A stretch of DNA of 64,000 bases from Cheilinus undulatus (lineage: Eukaryota > Chordata > Actinopteri > Labriformes > Labridae), in NCBI RefSeq assembly GCF_018320785.1, contig NC_054873.1, forward strand, positions 28,114,196 through 28,178,195, given 5' to 3'. Numbering within the stretch: the stretch's first letter is position 1; the number at the start of each line of letters is the position of its first letter. The notes under the pieces were generated by a model. The model made no database searches, was not told the origin of the DNA, and worked only from the letters and a program-made list of their open reading frames with translations. Both the position numbers and the translations under genes were made by a program. This document shows, piece by piece, positions 32,396 to 44,042 of this stretch.

Positions 32396-33639
32396 CAATG
32401 TCACGCCACATGGTGTTTCTTGAACTCAGCACCTCATTGGTTCTTATAGCTAGTTAAATGTTACCATTCTAACAGCATACCTGCTGTAACAACACAGAGC
32501 AACATGATGTAAAATAGATAAAGTCATCAGTCTCTACCATTCTGATGTAAAGAGTGTCACACCAAAAGAGAGGGCTAAACTAAGAATCTGAGAATTTAGT
32601 GAAAAAGTGACAACAGCTGGCTTACCCTCTAATATTTCATTAGTGTTTTTGAGATGCATATTATACTTAATGGTTAAACACAGATCTTTCTTCCCCAATA
32701 TTTCAGATAAATTGTCACACTGCATAATTTCCATTTTTAGGATAAATGCTTTCAATCATTACTGAAACAAATATAAAGTATGGACACTGGGACTAAAAGA
32801 CAGGTAAACAGAAATATCTTCTGTTATTCTATCCTTTACTGAGAAGATTTGCATAACTTTTTCTTAGTTTGAATCACGTTTGAACTTTGGAAACTTCCTT
32901 GGAAAAGTCACACTGCATGAGCTTTTCCATGTTTTGCTGTGAAATACGGGGTTTAAGATTTAGTAAATAGAGAGTGTGTTCACGTAGAACAACATGTTCT
33001 GTACCATTTAGAAACACTTTAATGTGTTGAGTTTTTATTTGGTTAAGATGGACACTTTGAACCAACAAAAGCAATGTCATGTCACCCACACATTTAGTGG
33101 TTGCTGATTGTGAAAAATACTGCCTGCTTCATTCCCCCATACACACTCAACAGTAACAACACTGAGAAGAAGAAACACAAGAAAGCAAACATACAGTACC
33201 CACATGGTCTAGTTTTCTACACTGTAAAATACAATTAGCTCAGCTTACTTAAAAAATGGGGAAACCAGTACCCTCAAAAAATAACAAGTTTACTAAACTT
33301 GACTTTAGTGAGTTCAAAATGTTTATTTTAATTGTGCAGCAATGACACTTAATATTTCTGAGTATTAAATACTGATGCTAACTTTAATATTTCAAGTGTA
33401 TAAAAATGCTAGTTTAGCTTTAATTATTTAAAGTGCTCAAAACTAGTTTAAAATTAATTATTTTTAATGTTCAAAACTGAGATTCAAATGCTTATACTTT
33501 ACTTTTATGCCACTTAAGGTCAGCCAATTTATGTGACTACAAGTGAGAATAACTGGAACGCACACACTGAACCAGGAAGTCCTCTTCCATCATGTTCAGG
33601 AAACCGTTCTCAGTAGATTATGGTTGTTCCCCACAGTTG

Positions 33640-34110
33640 TGATTTTTCTAACTGAGTCAGTAACTTCACTCATGGTGCAAAAGTGTCTGATGTCCAAAGG
33701 CATTCTAGGAAAACTCTGCCAATTAAAGGATGGCCATCAAATAACTTGAGTACAATTACAAGAATACTTTAAGTGATTGAGTGCACACTTAAAACTAAAA
33801 ATACATTCTACTAACTTGGAAAAAAATAGCGCTGAAATGGCTTTAAACATCTTTAAACTGTGTGGTCTTATTGTGTAGCTGATATCTCAGTGAGATCAGT
33901 GTGCCATCCAGGTGGCACTAACATGAGTCCCATAGGACAGACCTCTTTAACTGAGATGGTAAGTTCACTCATGGTGCAAAAAGGTTTAATGTCCAAAGGC
34001 ATTTCAGGAAGACTATAAAGATTAAGGCATGCCTGTCAAGTGATTTGATTACATTGACAAAAATACTTGAATTATTTAAGGGTCGTTATCTTAAAACAAA
34101 AAATGATAAC
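33640..34110 (+). repeat. Internal direct duplication with a period of about 305 bp
   Basis: Two related blocks, starting near 33652 and 33957, share AACTGAG, TTCACTCATGGTGCAAAA and ATGTCCAAAGGCATT in the same order, followed by a matching ACAA-AATACTT tail. They are diverged copies. They look like internal repeats of a larger unclassified element spanning roughly 33220-34290. Confidence 0.7.
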
Positions 34111-34475
34111 TGTCTTACAATTCAGTGAAATAAGTTGTAAGTTCTAAACAATTAAATTATTTAAAACAAGTAAACTTAAGCAAATCTAGTTATTTAGCTT
34201 TTATGGCCAAGGAGTGCAAGTAACCTGTTAATAATAATTGTTTACAACAGGTTACGTAAACAAAGTTAGTTTAACTCAGTGTTTCTGAGTAAAACTGATG
34301 TTTTTGTTGTTGTTGTTGTTGTTTTTACAATTAAATTAAAAAAAAAAAATTAAGAAAGCATGGCCGTGTTTAGAATTTTCTCATGTATTATGCTGGGCAC
34401 TTCTGTGAAGACAAATTGTATAATGTATAAGAATTACATTTCATGAGATTAGACACACATTCAGCAATTTGTCAG

Positions 34476-34481
34476 TTTATT
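34476..34481 (-). terminator. Polyadenylation signal of the zp4-type gene
   Basis: TTTATT on the plus strand reads AATAAA on the gene strand, about 70 nt after the stop codon. This is a typical distance for a short egg-envelope 3' untranslated region. Confidence 0.7.
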
Positions 34482-34549
34482 TGAAACTCAGTCACTCATC
34501 AGTAAGTTTTGGGAACAGAGATTCATGAGAAAGGTTCTTTCTGAGTTGG

Positions 34550-36788
34550 TTACAGGCCATTACTGAAGATAATCTCCTTACTGCTAACCAGAGTGGTCTC
34601 TGATCTGGGGCCTCTCTTGACAGAAGCAGCGATGTCTCTCCCTGTGAAGAGTGCATGTCAGTGGTCAGTCAAGAAAGTCACAGATCAATACCAGTACGAA
34701 AATTAAATCAATTAACCAACAAGTAAATTCCCTAAAATAAACAACAATGCACAGTTTAATCCAAAAAAACATATCTTGAAATGAACCCATGGAGCTTTTC
34801 AGATTTTCATACTTCTAACCATTAGTGCCTGTGTAAATCTAGAGACACATGATCTGTTAGGGTCAAACAAGTGAAACAGACTTCTCAACGGGAAAACGGC
34901 ATTATACTTACTCTGTCTGAAGCATCTAGCTTCACAATTATTTCCAACAGATGGTTGGCACACGGCTGCATTACAGTGGATATACACCTGGTGAAAAAAA
35001 CAAGGTTAGTGTACATAAAAAAAAAAATCAACACTGAAGTAGGAAAAACAGAAAAAAGATTAATACAGTAGTAAGATCTCATACCTTTTCCTTGAGAGGA
35101 GTCATAACCTCTGCATCAGCAGCCCCATCTTTGCTGGGATTAGCGGGTCCAGTAGCCACAAATGTGAACATCTTGAAGATAAAACGCCTGTGGTGGGTTG
35201 GATACATGAGCCCTGAAGATGCATCCACAGGGACCAGGGTGGTCAGGTAACGGTCATCACGGTACGGACAGCTATCAGAAGAAGAGCAATTAAGAAATAG
35301 GCATTACTAAATCCTCAGGAACTGGAACTTAAAGAGGAGGTAGGGACTAGCTGTCTCATAAAGTACTATAAATCTCTACTTTAGACCAACAGTTACCCTT
35401 ACCCATCAATCAGTAAGTCCCACTGAGGAAGACTATGGGGGTGGGGGTCAGCAGTTGCCCAGCATCTTCCAAGAGTCAAAACAATGTTAGGATCGGTCCT
35501 CTCCAGCATTCGGACCTCGACATACACAGGATCTCTGAGGACCTTTGTGACTGGGTAGTCCTGATCGGCGTAAAAGGAACTGTAGGCCACCTCTTCTGCT
35601 CAAACGGGAATACAGATTGTTTACAAAGTCTCTGCAAAATCTGACCACAAACGCAACTGATCTTTTGATGCTTACCTTCCACACATCCCTTGACAGTACA
35701 CTGTCCATTGGCCAGCCTGAGCTCCACACGCAGGGGTCCAGGAGCTGCAACTGGGGGCGGAGGAGGAACTACGCCAACCTCGATCACCAGAGCTTCAACT
35801 GAGGTGCCAATGTATCTACACTGGACAAGCAGCCTGAGAGAAGTAATTACATCTTTTTCAGTAAAACTGGGGAAGTTGGGCTTAGTAATATCACATTTAA
35901 GTAGTCCTGATTTGCTAAAGGTCAGACTGTTTAAATCACTTAGGTTAAAGATTCATACTCATAGTGGCTGTCCCTGGTGATTGCTCCGTCAGGTCCAATA
36001 GCAACTTCATATGAGGACGACATCCTATTCTCATAAATTAAAACACCAGGTTCCTCCTATGGAAGTTGGCATATTTTAGAATATATTACAAACAGGTGAA
36101 AATGAATAAAACGCTTATCTAAAAATCAAATGACAAGTAAACTTTACCGTCATGACCGTGCCACAGGAAGTGACAGGGAACTGGTAGATGGCGAAGGCTG
36201 AAGTTGTACCAGCAGGGCTGCAGTTTGGATCATTTCCATAGAAAGAAATTGACTCTAAGTCAATGTTGGGTAGGGTGGCATCTTTGGCTACCACAATGAT
36301 GAACTGGGCATCTTTTGTGCACTGAAGAGTCACTGAAAACCAAGTTTAGAATATCAGTGCCCATGCTTTGCAGACAGACACATTCATGTTTAACTCAGAT
36401 GATACAGAAGGACATCCAAAGGTCTTAAGGAAAAAGAGAAGAACATACCAGATTTTCCATAATAGCACATGCGCCCGTCAAAGCAGCAGTTTATAGCTTC
36501 ACAATCTGAGGCAGAGATGCCAGGGGCCCCACACTGGATCTTGTAGTTGTCCGCCACATCACACGTGTGAAATTCTGCTGCAGGCTGCTGAGGCCTCTGG
36601 GGCTGCGAAGGTGTGGACTGCTTGGAGGGATTCTGTGGCTTCTGAGGCTGCTGAGGTGGTGGAGGAGGTGGTGGTGGTGGTGGTTGGTATTGTGGAGCCT
36701 GAGGCTGTTGGGGCCTCTGGAAATATTGAGCATCAGCCAGACAGCCTAGCAGGGCAGCAGCAAGAAGGAAACTACAAGTCCACTTCAT
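34550..36788 (-). CDS. Zona pellucida egg-envelope protein with trefoil domain (ZP4/choriogenin H type)
   Basis: A structural protein of the egg coat. Eight coding exons (minus strand): 36788-36449, 36332-36148, 36056-35959, 35833-35676, 35595-35403, 35271-35085, 34987-34912, 34641-34550. They join in frame to 442 residues. A signal peptide of about 20 residues (FLLAAALLGCLADA) is followed by a Pro/Gln-rich tail (21-70) with ten consecutive prolines. A trefoil domain comes next (about 74-112, DCEAINCCFDGRMCYYG), then the ZP module (VTLQCTKDA to CNAAVCQ). A furin-like RQRR (411-414) and a short tail follow, with no membrane segment, as in fish liver-secreted forms. In the choriogenin family such Pro/Gln tails are transglutaminase substrates at egg hardening. 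The paralogue symbol is left open. It is divergent from the ZP3-type gene at 40114. Confidence 0.93.
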
Positions 36789-36862
36789 TGCGATGGCTTC
36801 ACAGCAAAAAGTGGTCTGCAACAACTCCTGATGCTGTGGGAGTCTGATGAAAACTGGCTGAC

Positions 36863-36872
36863 TTTTATAAAG
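36863..36872 (-). promoter_or_regulatory. TATA box of the zp4-type gene
   Basis: The gene strand reads CTTTATAAAA about 75 bp upstream of the start codon at 36788, which fits a start site near 36835-36840. An ATTGGC (reverse CCAAT) lies further upstream near 36909. Confidence 0.65.
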
Positions 36873-37594
36873 TATGGGGAAAGCCTGCTACTGGATAATT
36901 TATGTCTGATTGGCTGCAAGCTACTGCCAATCAAAAGTTCTAGTTACTGATTGTTTTGTGGTGATTTATGGAAACGTTAGAGGTAATGCCAAACAATTAA
37001 ATTTGGATCAAATTACTGAAACAGCAGCTTTGTATTGTATCTGAGGTACAAACTCAACATGTCACTGTAAAAGGACTATTATGTGCTCACTTTTGTGTTT
37101 TTCTCTTAAGTGTTTCTCTATTCCATGGCACAAAGAGCCCACTGATTGTTATTGATTCACATGGACCGACATACCAGCTTGTTTGAACAATTTCTGAGCA
37201 GAAACCTTCACTGGGTCTTTTTGACCTATATCGTGCACTTCACACTGTGTTTAGGCAGAATGCCTGGACAAAACAAACATAACTGCTTATCATTTGGAGC
37301 CTTTGCCTTCCCTGGAAGAAAAATTACTTAACTTCTTGCCTTTCTTCTTTCTTTCTGTGACCCATGTAGTCATTGTCCCTGTTCTGCAGGTACATTTGTG
37401 CACCTCTCAAAGTTCAATTAACTAAATCCATGTCCTACGTGAGAGAAAATAGTTAAAATCACCTTTGGTGTCATCATCAGAATCACTCAGATATAATACA
37501 GGTACTTATTTCAATATTTCATATTATGCTATACACTTACACATTTTTATGACCCTGGCTCATAACTTGTGTGTTGTTTCTGTTTGATTGCATA

Positions 37595-39403
37595 ATGCAC
37601 CACGTTCCAAATTATTATGCAAACAAGACTTTTCTCTGATTTTCTTAAATAGTAGATGCAAATGACAGTCAGTATAATTTTCAAGTCATCAACCATTAGA
37701 GCATTCTTCAAATTTTATTGAACAAACCTCCCAATGATAACTACTGTTTTTTCAAAACTAAAAAAAACTCAAAATGCTCTGTTCCAAATTATTATGCACA
37801 ACAGAGTTTCAAAACATTTTATTGGTTGTAAAGAACTGAAAATGGTCATTTGTTGAATTTGCAGTATGAGGAGGTCATATCTTATAACTATAATTGGAGA
37901 GCTGTTTGTCCAGATGTCTGCCAGTCTCTACTTGCCAACAACAACAACAACGAGAAGCTGTCTTCCCAAGCGTTGAACGAGCTGCAGCTACTTTTTAAAA
38001 TCTTTCTACTTCTCATCGCTACTGTGCATTTAGGCATACATATAGTTAACAACATGCCCCCCCGCACTGCTTTGTTGCTTTTCTCTTAGCTTCCCTGTCC
38101 TCTTCTACCACAACTTGGCCTTGCTCAGCCTCGGCTGCTGTGTCATCATCTGTGACTCTAGTTATCTTTCCTCTCCATGTTCAGGAATGACACATTACAT
38201 ACCCTAATACATACATTTGCAACAATTACAATGCAGATATGTACAAGCTTTGGTTAGTATTATTTCTGGTTTACTGAAATCAAAAGCCATTTCAATCAAA
38301 AACATCCTAACAGGCCAAGTTACATGTTAACATAGGACCCCTTCTTTGATGTCACTTTCAAAATTCTTGCATCCATTGAACTTGTGAGTTTTTGGAGAGT
38401 TTCTGCTTGAATTTCTGTGCAAGATGTCAGAATGGCCTCCCAGAACTGCAGTTTTGATATGAACTCCCTCCCACCCTCATAGATCTTTTGCTTGAGGATG
38501 CTCCAAAGGTTCTCAATAGGGTTGAGGTCAGGGAGGATGGGGGCCACACCATGAGTTTCTCTCCTTTTATGCCCATAGCAGCCAATGACACAGAGAAAGT
38601 GGAAGAAAGTGGTCAGTCAGAAACTCTATACTTTGCCGAGGTCATTTTCGCGCCTTCAGGGACCCTAAGGGGCCTACCAGCTCTCTCCGCATGATTCCTA
38701 CCAAAAACATGACTCCTCCACCTCCTTGCTGATGTCACAGCCTTGTTGGAACATGGTGGCCATCTACCAACCATCCACTACTCCTCCATCTGGACCATCC
38801 AGTGTTGCATTTCGCTCATCAGTAAACAAGACTGAAAATTAGTCTTCATGTATTCCCGGGCTCACTACAACCATTTCTGCTTATGAGCATTGGTTAGAGG
38901 CGGCTGAATAGTAGATTTATGCACGACTGCAAGCCTCTAGAGGATCCTACACCTTGAGCTTTGTGGGAGTCCAGAGGCAATCCAATGAATATGTCTGGCA
39001 GAAACCTTCCTCATTTTGCCTTTATCTGCACAAACCGGCCTGTGCTCTGAATCAGCCACAAATTTCTTCACAGTATTATGATGATCACGCTTAAGTTTTT
39101 GTGAAATATCTAATATTTTCCAAGGCATTGCATAATTTGATGCTTTTTGGCAGCAGAGAGAGCTTTTTCTTTCCCCTATTGCTTGAAACCTGCGGCCTGC
39201 TTAATAATGTAGAACGTCCTTCTTAAGCAGTTTTCCTTTAATTGGGCTCACCTAGCAAACTAATCATCAAAGGTGTCTGAGATTCATTACAGTGCTCCCA
39301 AGAGCACTGAGACACAAAACCATCCATGAGTTTAATTGAAAGCCAAAAAATTGAATGTTTATGACACTAAAATCTAATTTGCATAATAATTTGGAACACA
39401 GCG
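37595..39403 (-). mobile_element. Tc1-like transposon with IR/DR ends, decayed
   Basis: It lies between the two ZP genes. The outer ends carry GTTCCAAATTATTATGCA and its complement (37604 and about 39380), next to TA dinucleotides. A second direct copy of the motif occurs at about 37781, with a weaker inner copy near 39205, an IR/DR layout as in fish Tc1 elements. The minus strand shows transposase words: an N-terminal helix-turn-helix part (LKRDHHNTVKKFV, 38937-39128) and the C-terminus LPDLNPIENLWSILK (about 38520). The coding is broken. The stretch of about 37862-38300 has no counterpart in the usual structure and may be a secondary insertion. Confidence 0.8.
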
Positions 39404-40043
39404 TATATGATATGTTAGTTTGAATAACAAATGGTTAACTGATTTAAAGAATCCTTACTGGTTTGAAGTAGTTTAGTAAAGTTACTTTGGCTTTTTAAAT
39501 TTGTGTTATTCCTTTCCTTCTCTATCCAAATATTCCACTTTTCTATTTTTCTATTTTTTGTATTTATTGCTAAGCAATGTGCCACTTTTCTCTTTTATAA
39601 TGTATTAGGTCATCAGTTCAAAGAGATTAGAGCAATATTGATTTGACCACATGAAGAACTGTTTGACATGACATTTAAAGGGCAGGATAACTTGATCCTG
39701 GGTCACTGAAACCTATTTGACCACGACCATCTGAGTAAATATTTGCAGATGTGGATGTCTCTTCTCGCTTGTTAAAGAAAAAGCTCGATAATGTATTTTA
39801 ATCAGAATACCCCCCCCCCCCATATATGGTTTTAAGTGTATTAGACTATTGAAATAATTTCTCATCCCAATCACATTTTATGAGAAAGATAACCATAGCT
39901 TAGATGCCTAACTACAGCTGTGAATGTAACCCTTCTTGTCTACAGCTGCTACAGTTTCATTGGCTATGGTTTATGCTCATCAGGTCTGTCAGGGAATGGC
40001 TAACAGAAGGGGCGGGAATGGAAAGAGGTAAACATGCAGTCTG

Positions 40044-40054
40044 TATTATAAAAG
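40044..40054 (+). promoter_or_regulatory. TATA box of the ZP3-type gene
   Basis: TATTATAAAAG lies about 65 bp before the start codon at 40114, consistent with transcription starting near 40075-40080. A nearby AGGTCACTT at 40091 resembles a nuclear-receptor half site. This is inference only. Confidence 0.6.
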
Positions 40055-40113
40055 TAGGTGCACGTTTGCACCCTTCTTACAGCACTGTGCAGGTCACTTG
40101 TTGTTGTGGAGCC

Positions 40114-43068
40114 ATGGTGATGAAGTGTTCTGCTGTGTGCCTCGTGGCACTGGCTGTGCTCGGCAGCTTCTGCCACGCTCAGTGGGGAAAACAGGAAGCT
40201 TACAATCCCCCACAGTCTAGATACCAAAAGCCAGCACCTCCTGTGAGACAGGAACCCAAAAATCCGATGCCTCCCCAACAGTCAAAGCAGGATTTTGAGG
40301 TACCGCTCACTTGGACATATCCTGAAGATCCCAAACCTGAGACCCCACCTGAGGTCCCCTTTGAGCTGAGACATCCTGTTCCTGCTGCAACTGTCGCTGT
40401 TGAGTGCAGAGAGAGGGATGCTCATGTGGAAGTCAAGAAGGACATGTTTGGGATCGGCCAGTTTATCAATGCTGCTGACCTTACCCTGGGATCCTGTGGT
40501 GCTGTGGCAGAGGACAATGCTGCTCAGGTGTTGATTTTTGAATCTGAGCTGCATAACTGTGGCAGCTTATTAGCGGTAAGCACATGATGATTCCCCTCAC
40601 CAAAAAAATAATGAAAAAATATATTGATGCATTTTACATATGCTCATCTCTAGTGATATGTGTTTAAACTGCATGCATGTCTCTGTTAGATGACAGAAGA
40701 AGCCCTCGTCTACACTTTTGTCCTGAACTACAACCCTCAACCTCTGGGCGGAGCTCCTGTGGTGAGGACCAGCAAAGCTGCTGTAATTGTGGAGTGTCAC
40801 TACCCAAGGTAGCCAGACTTTGAGAAGAAAGTGTTGCTAACGCTTTTAAACATACACTGATGAATGATTAAGTGAAATGAAAATGTCAAACAGATGTGTT
40901 ATCTCATCTCATGACTAAAGCTAGCCCAGCACATTGGACATTTATCTGAGAATCAATGTCTTTTTTTGCTTTATAAAGAAATTATTTTCATCATTCAGGA
41001 AGCACAATGTGAGCAGCCTTCCTCTGGACCCTCTTTGGATTCCTTTCTCTGCAGTTAAGGTGGCAGAAGAATTCTTATACTTCACCCTCAAGCTCATGAT
41101 GGGTGAGTTAGAGAACATATTTCTGCATGTTCTAACATTAATGGAGCTTTCATTATTGCTTTTTTCTCATTGCCTACACAGACGACTGGCAGCATGAGAG
41201 GCCAAGCTACCAGTATTTCTTGGGAGACATGATTAATATTGAGGCTTCTGTCAAGCAGTTCTTCCACGTGCCTCTGCGTGTTTATGTGGATAGCTGTGTG
41301 GCTACTCTTGCACCTGACATGAACTCCAACCCCAGATACAGCTTCATTGAGAACCACGGGTGAGGATGTTCAATGAATTCATGAAACTCTTTGTGTAGTC
41401 TCAACATTCTGTTTAACAGGCCAAAAATGAGCTACTTTCACTTAACTGCTAAAAGAAAGAAGCTCAGTTGAATTTTAAACTCACAATCTGTTTTGCATTA
41501 AGAAGTAACCTCTGATTCATCACAAACTTAGCGACTGTCAGGGTTTACAGTGCAGAAAGACTGTATTTAATCTCTGGACACCTGTCATTTTTATCTCAAG
41601 CAACTGTTACAAGTTTTTCTTCACTTTTAAGACTCAGTTTTTACTTATTAGAATTGTTATTATTATCACCATTTCCCAAAATTACTGCATCATAATAAGT
41701 TTGATTTGTTTTTGCAAGTGATTTTATTTTTATTTTATTTAACCTTTATTTTATCAGGAGAAAACTTCATTGAGAATAAAAATCTCTTTTTCAAGAGTGT
41801 CCTGGCCAAAGCCTTAACATGTATAGCCTTAAAAACATGATGAGCATACACTGGCCTTGAATGCATTTCATTAATGGTTCAGCATTTTTGTAAAAACAGT
41901 GATATTGCAGGATTTAACTGACTTTAAACAAGTAATTCAATGACAAACACTTGTGGGTGCTGGTCTAGTTCAGTTAGCAGAGCAGGCGCCTTGACGCTGA
42001 GGTCGGTGGATCGATTCCTGGTCTTGGCCCTGTATGGTGCATATTTCCCCCACTCTCTGTCCCCATATTTTCTGTCACCATCAGCCATCCTGTCCAAATA
42101 AAGGAAGAATGCCCAAAAAACATTCCCAACCAAATAGTGTAGATACAACATTGGACAGGAATAAAATAGAATAATGGATGCAAATCTAAATTATGAAGAG
42201 CAGTAACAATGGGACAGGCTTTTATGACCCTTAGACAAAATAAGGGCTTATATGTTTTCCATAGAAACATATGGGGGAAAAAACAGTTTTCTCTGTCTGT
42301 GATGTCATTTGTGTGTAGGTGCTTTGTTGACGCCAGGATTACAGGCTCTGCCTCTAAGTTTATGGCTCGCACTGCAGAGAACAAGCTCCAGTTCCAGCTG
42401 GAGGCTTTCAGGTTCCAAGGGTCTGACAGTGGACTGGTGAGCATCTTTAAGTATAATTAAGTATTCCCTGCTTTACATGCAATGCAGCAATATAAAACCT
42501 GGTTTCCCTACAGCTCTACATTACATGCCACTTGAAAGCAACATCTGCTGCTTATGTCATCGACAGTCAACACAGAGCTTGCTCCTACATTAACGGGTGA
42601 GTCTGAGTGTGTATGTTGGTTAATAATATAGTATGGCTGAAGAATTGAGACTGTATTTCATGATTCTATCCCCTGTTGTTTAGATGGCAGGAGGCCAGTG
42701 GCACTCATCCAGCTTGTGGCTCCTGTGACTCTGCGTCATCTGAACCCTCAAACACTGGCACAAGTGGTGCCTGGGGTTCCAGTGGGGCAACAACTGTTGT
42801 GGCTAACCCAGGCAGGAAGATCCGGGACACCACAAAAACTGGACAAAGTGAAGGTATGTCCATAAATAATAGTCAAAAGGGTTTGGTAATGAATTAATTA
42901 CAGCTGATACAACATTATTATATGGTGATAAGATGCTATGATGTCTTTAAACAAACATAGTGGTGCTCTGTGTTAAAACCTGTCTTCTTTCTGTCTTCAG
43001 AAGTTTTCGAATGGGAAGGTCATGTCACTGTTGGTCCCATTCCCATTGGAGAGAAGGTGATTGCTTAA
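40114..43068 (+). CDS. Zona pellucida sperm-binding protein 3-like (choriogenin L type)
   Basis: An egg-coat structural protein. Eight exons: 40114-40575, 40690-40808, 40999-41102, 41182-41359, 42319-42436, 42514-42596, 42684-42853, 43001-43068. They join in frame to 433 residues. A signal peptide (VCLVALAVLGSFCHA) is followed by a short Pro/Gln-rich segment (about 25-90). The ZP module runs from VAVECRERDAHVEV (about 94) through LGSCGAV, IVECHYPRKHNVSS (a possible N-glycosylation site), VYVDSCVAT, HGCFVDARITGS and LYITCHLKA. The tail is Ser/Gly-rich and has no membrane anchor. An ATG at 40120 is an alternative start. The gene is divergent from the trefoil-bearing gene 3.3 kb away. Liver, oestrogen-driven expression is known for choriogenin L but is not shown by the sequence. 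The fourth intron carries LINE and SINE fragments. Confidence 0.94.
41728..41820. repeat. LINE 3'-tail fragment
   Basis: TTATTTAACCTTTATTTTAT followed by CAGGAGAAAACTTCATTGAG and AAAAATCTC matches the widespread teleost repeat tail that usually reads TTTAACCAGG and CATTGAGA. It lies in intron 4 of the ZP3-type gene. Confidence 0.55.
41952..42122 (+). mobile_element. tRNA-derived SINE
   Basis: An A-box-like TAGTTCAGTTAGCAGAGC and a B-box-like GGTGGATCGATTCC occupy the head. A tail with AATAAAGG and AATGCCC ends the unit. It lies in intron 4 of the ZP3-type gene. It is not a tRNA gene: there is no foldable acceptor stem, and it has SINE tail sequence. Confidence 0.7.
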
Positions 43069-43099
43069 CTCAGTTTTCTGACATGGCTATGAACACCAG

Positions 43100-43105
43100 A
43101 ATAAA
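43100..43105 (+). terminator. Polyadenylation signal of the ZP3-type gene
   Basis: AATAAA lies 32 bp after the stop codon at 43066-43068. This gives a very short 3' untranslated region, as is usual for choriogenin genes. Confidence 0.7.
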
Positions 43106-43500
43106 CCTTATAAATTGGTTAATAACTGTCTGTATGTTTTTCTCTTGCTTCCTGTTCATAGTGCAGATTAAACAAAAGTAAAAACCCAGTAGCAGTGTAA
43201 AATTTGACATAGAACCTAATGTAAGTATTGGAATGCAAACATTCTTAAGGTCAAAGTGTATATGGCTTTTTCGTTATAATTTGTGTGATCATAGATGTTA
43301 CATATAGACATCTGCCCGGTTCAAAGATTGTAAATCCTTCCATTTGAAGGAAATAAAATGCAACCTGTTAAATGCTTGTGTCATTTCATGCAGCGTTTCG
43401 CAAACTTACACTACTTACATTTAAGCGCAAATCTCAATAGCTAGTTTTTTTTTTAAATTGGACTAATATTAAGAGTATTTTTGCAATGAAGGATTAGATA

Positions 43501-44042
43501 CAGTGCTTAACAAATTTATTAGACCACCACCCAAAGTCAGTTTTATGCCACAGCTGCCCTAAATTAACAGCATTGGTAATTACCCAAATTATTTTTTATG
43601 TTTCTGCAATGGTTAATACACTGATATGTAGAAGCTCATAAACCAAAATGATATTTTTCATTTTAAAATATAATTATTATTGTTATCCATGAATTTTCAA
43701 ATTTACTGATTTACAGAAAAACTGAAAAAATAGTAAAGCACATTAATATTTCTTGATTAATATGTCAAATTATAGTTATTTACTTGCATTCCTGAACAGA
43801 AAAATGAGTTTTAGTGGTTGAATGTTATGCTTGATTAATTTCTGACTTCTCAGAGAAGCCCAGTGAGCCGGCTCAGATTTGGGAATAAAAAGGTGAATTC
43901 AGTTTGAAATTCCTCATCCCTGTTAAAAATGGTAAAACGTGGAGAGCTCACTGAAAATGAAAAAGTCTACATTAAAGCACTTCATGATGGATGGTCTCTG
44001 AGACAAATATGACAGGTGGTCTAATAGATTTGTTAAGGACTG
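43501..44042 (+). mobile_element. Tc1-like deletion derivative with 28-bp inverted ends
   Basis: It starts CAGTGCTTAACAAATTTATT and ends with the complement, CTAATAGATTTGTTAAGGACTG, with TA on both sides. The plus strand near the right end encodes only the start of a Tc1 transposase (GELTENEKVYIKALHDGWSLRQ, split here as family words GELTENEKV and HDGWSLRQ). The rest of the transposase is missing. It is related to 18862-19339. Confidence 0.85.

Larger units (their letters stand above)
29533..34475. other. Region between chkb and the zp4-type gene
   Basis: The chkb promoter lies at its left end, around 29700-29950, without a TATA box that I could see. Then follow a LINE relic (30890-31760), a strong hairpin (32351-32395), a segment with an internal direct duplication (33640-34110), and a short GTT repeat at 34306-34323. 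No gene was recognised. Confidence 0.5.

Noticed and set aside
33640-34110. CRISPR-like repeat array
   Set aside because: There are only two diverged copies with a 305-bp period in a vertebrate genome.
41952-42122. Possible tRNA gene
   Set aside because: A- and B-box-like words belong to a SINE head. There is no full cloverleaf and the unit has a SINE tail.
41974-42444. 156-codon minus-strand frame
   Set aside because: It is antisense to a ZP3 exon joined to a SINE, with no domain.
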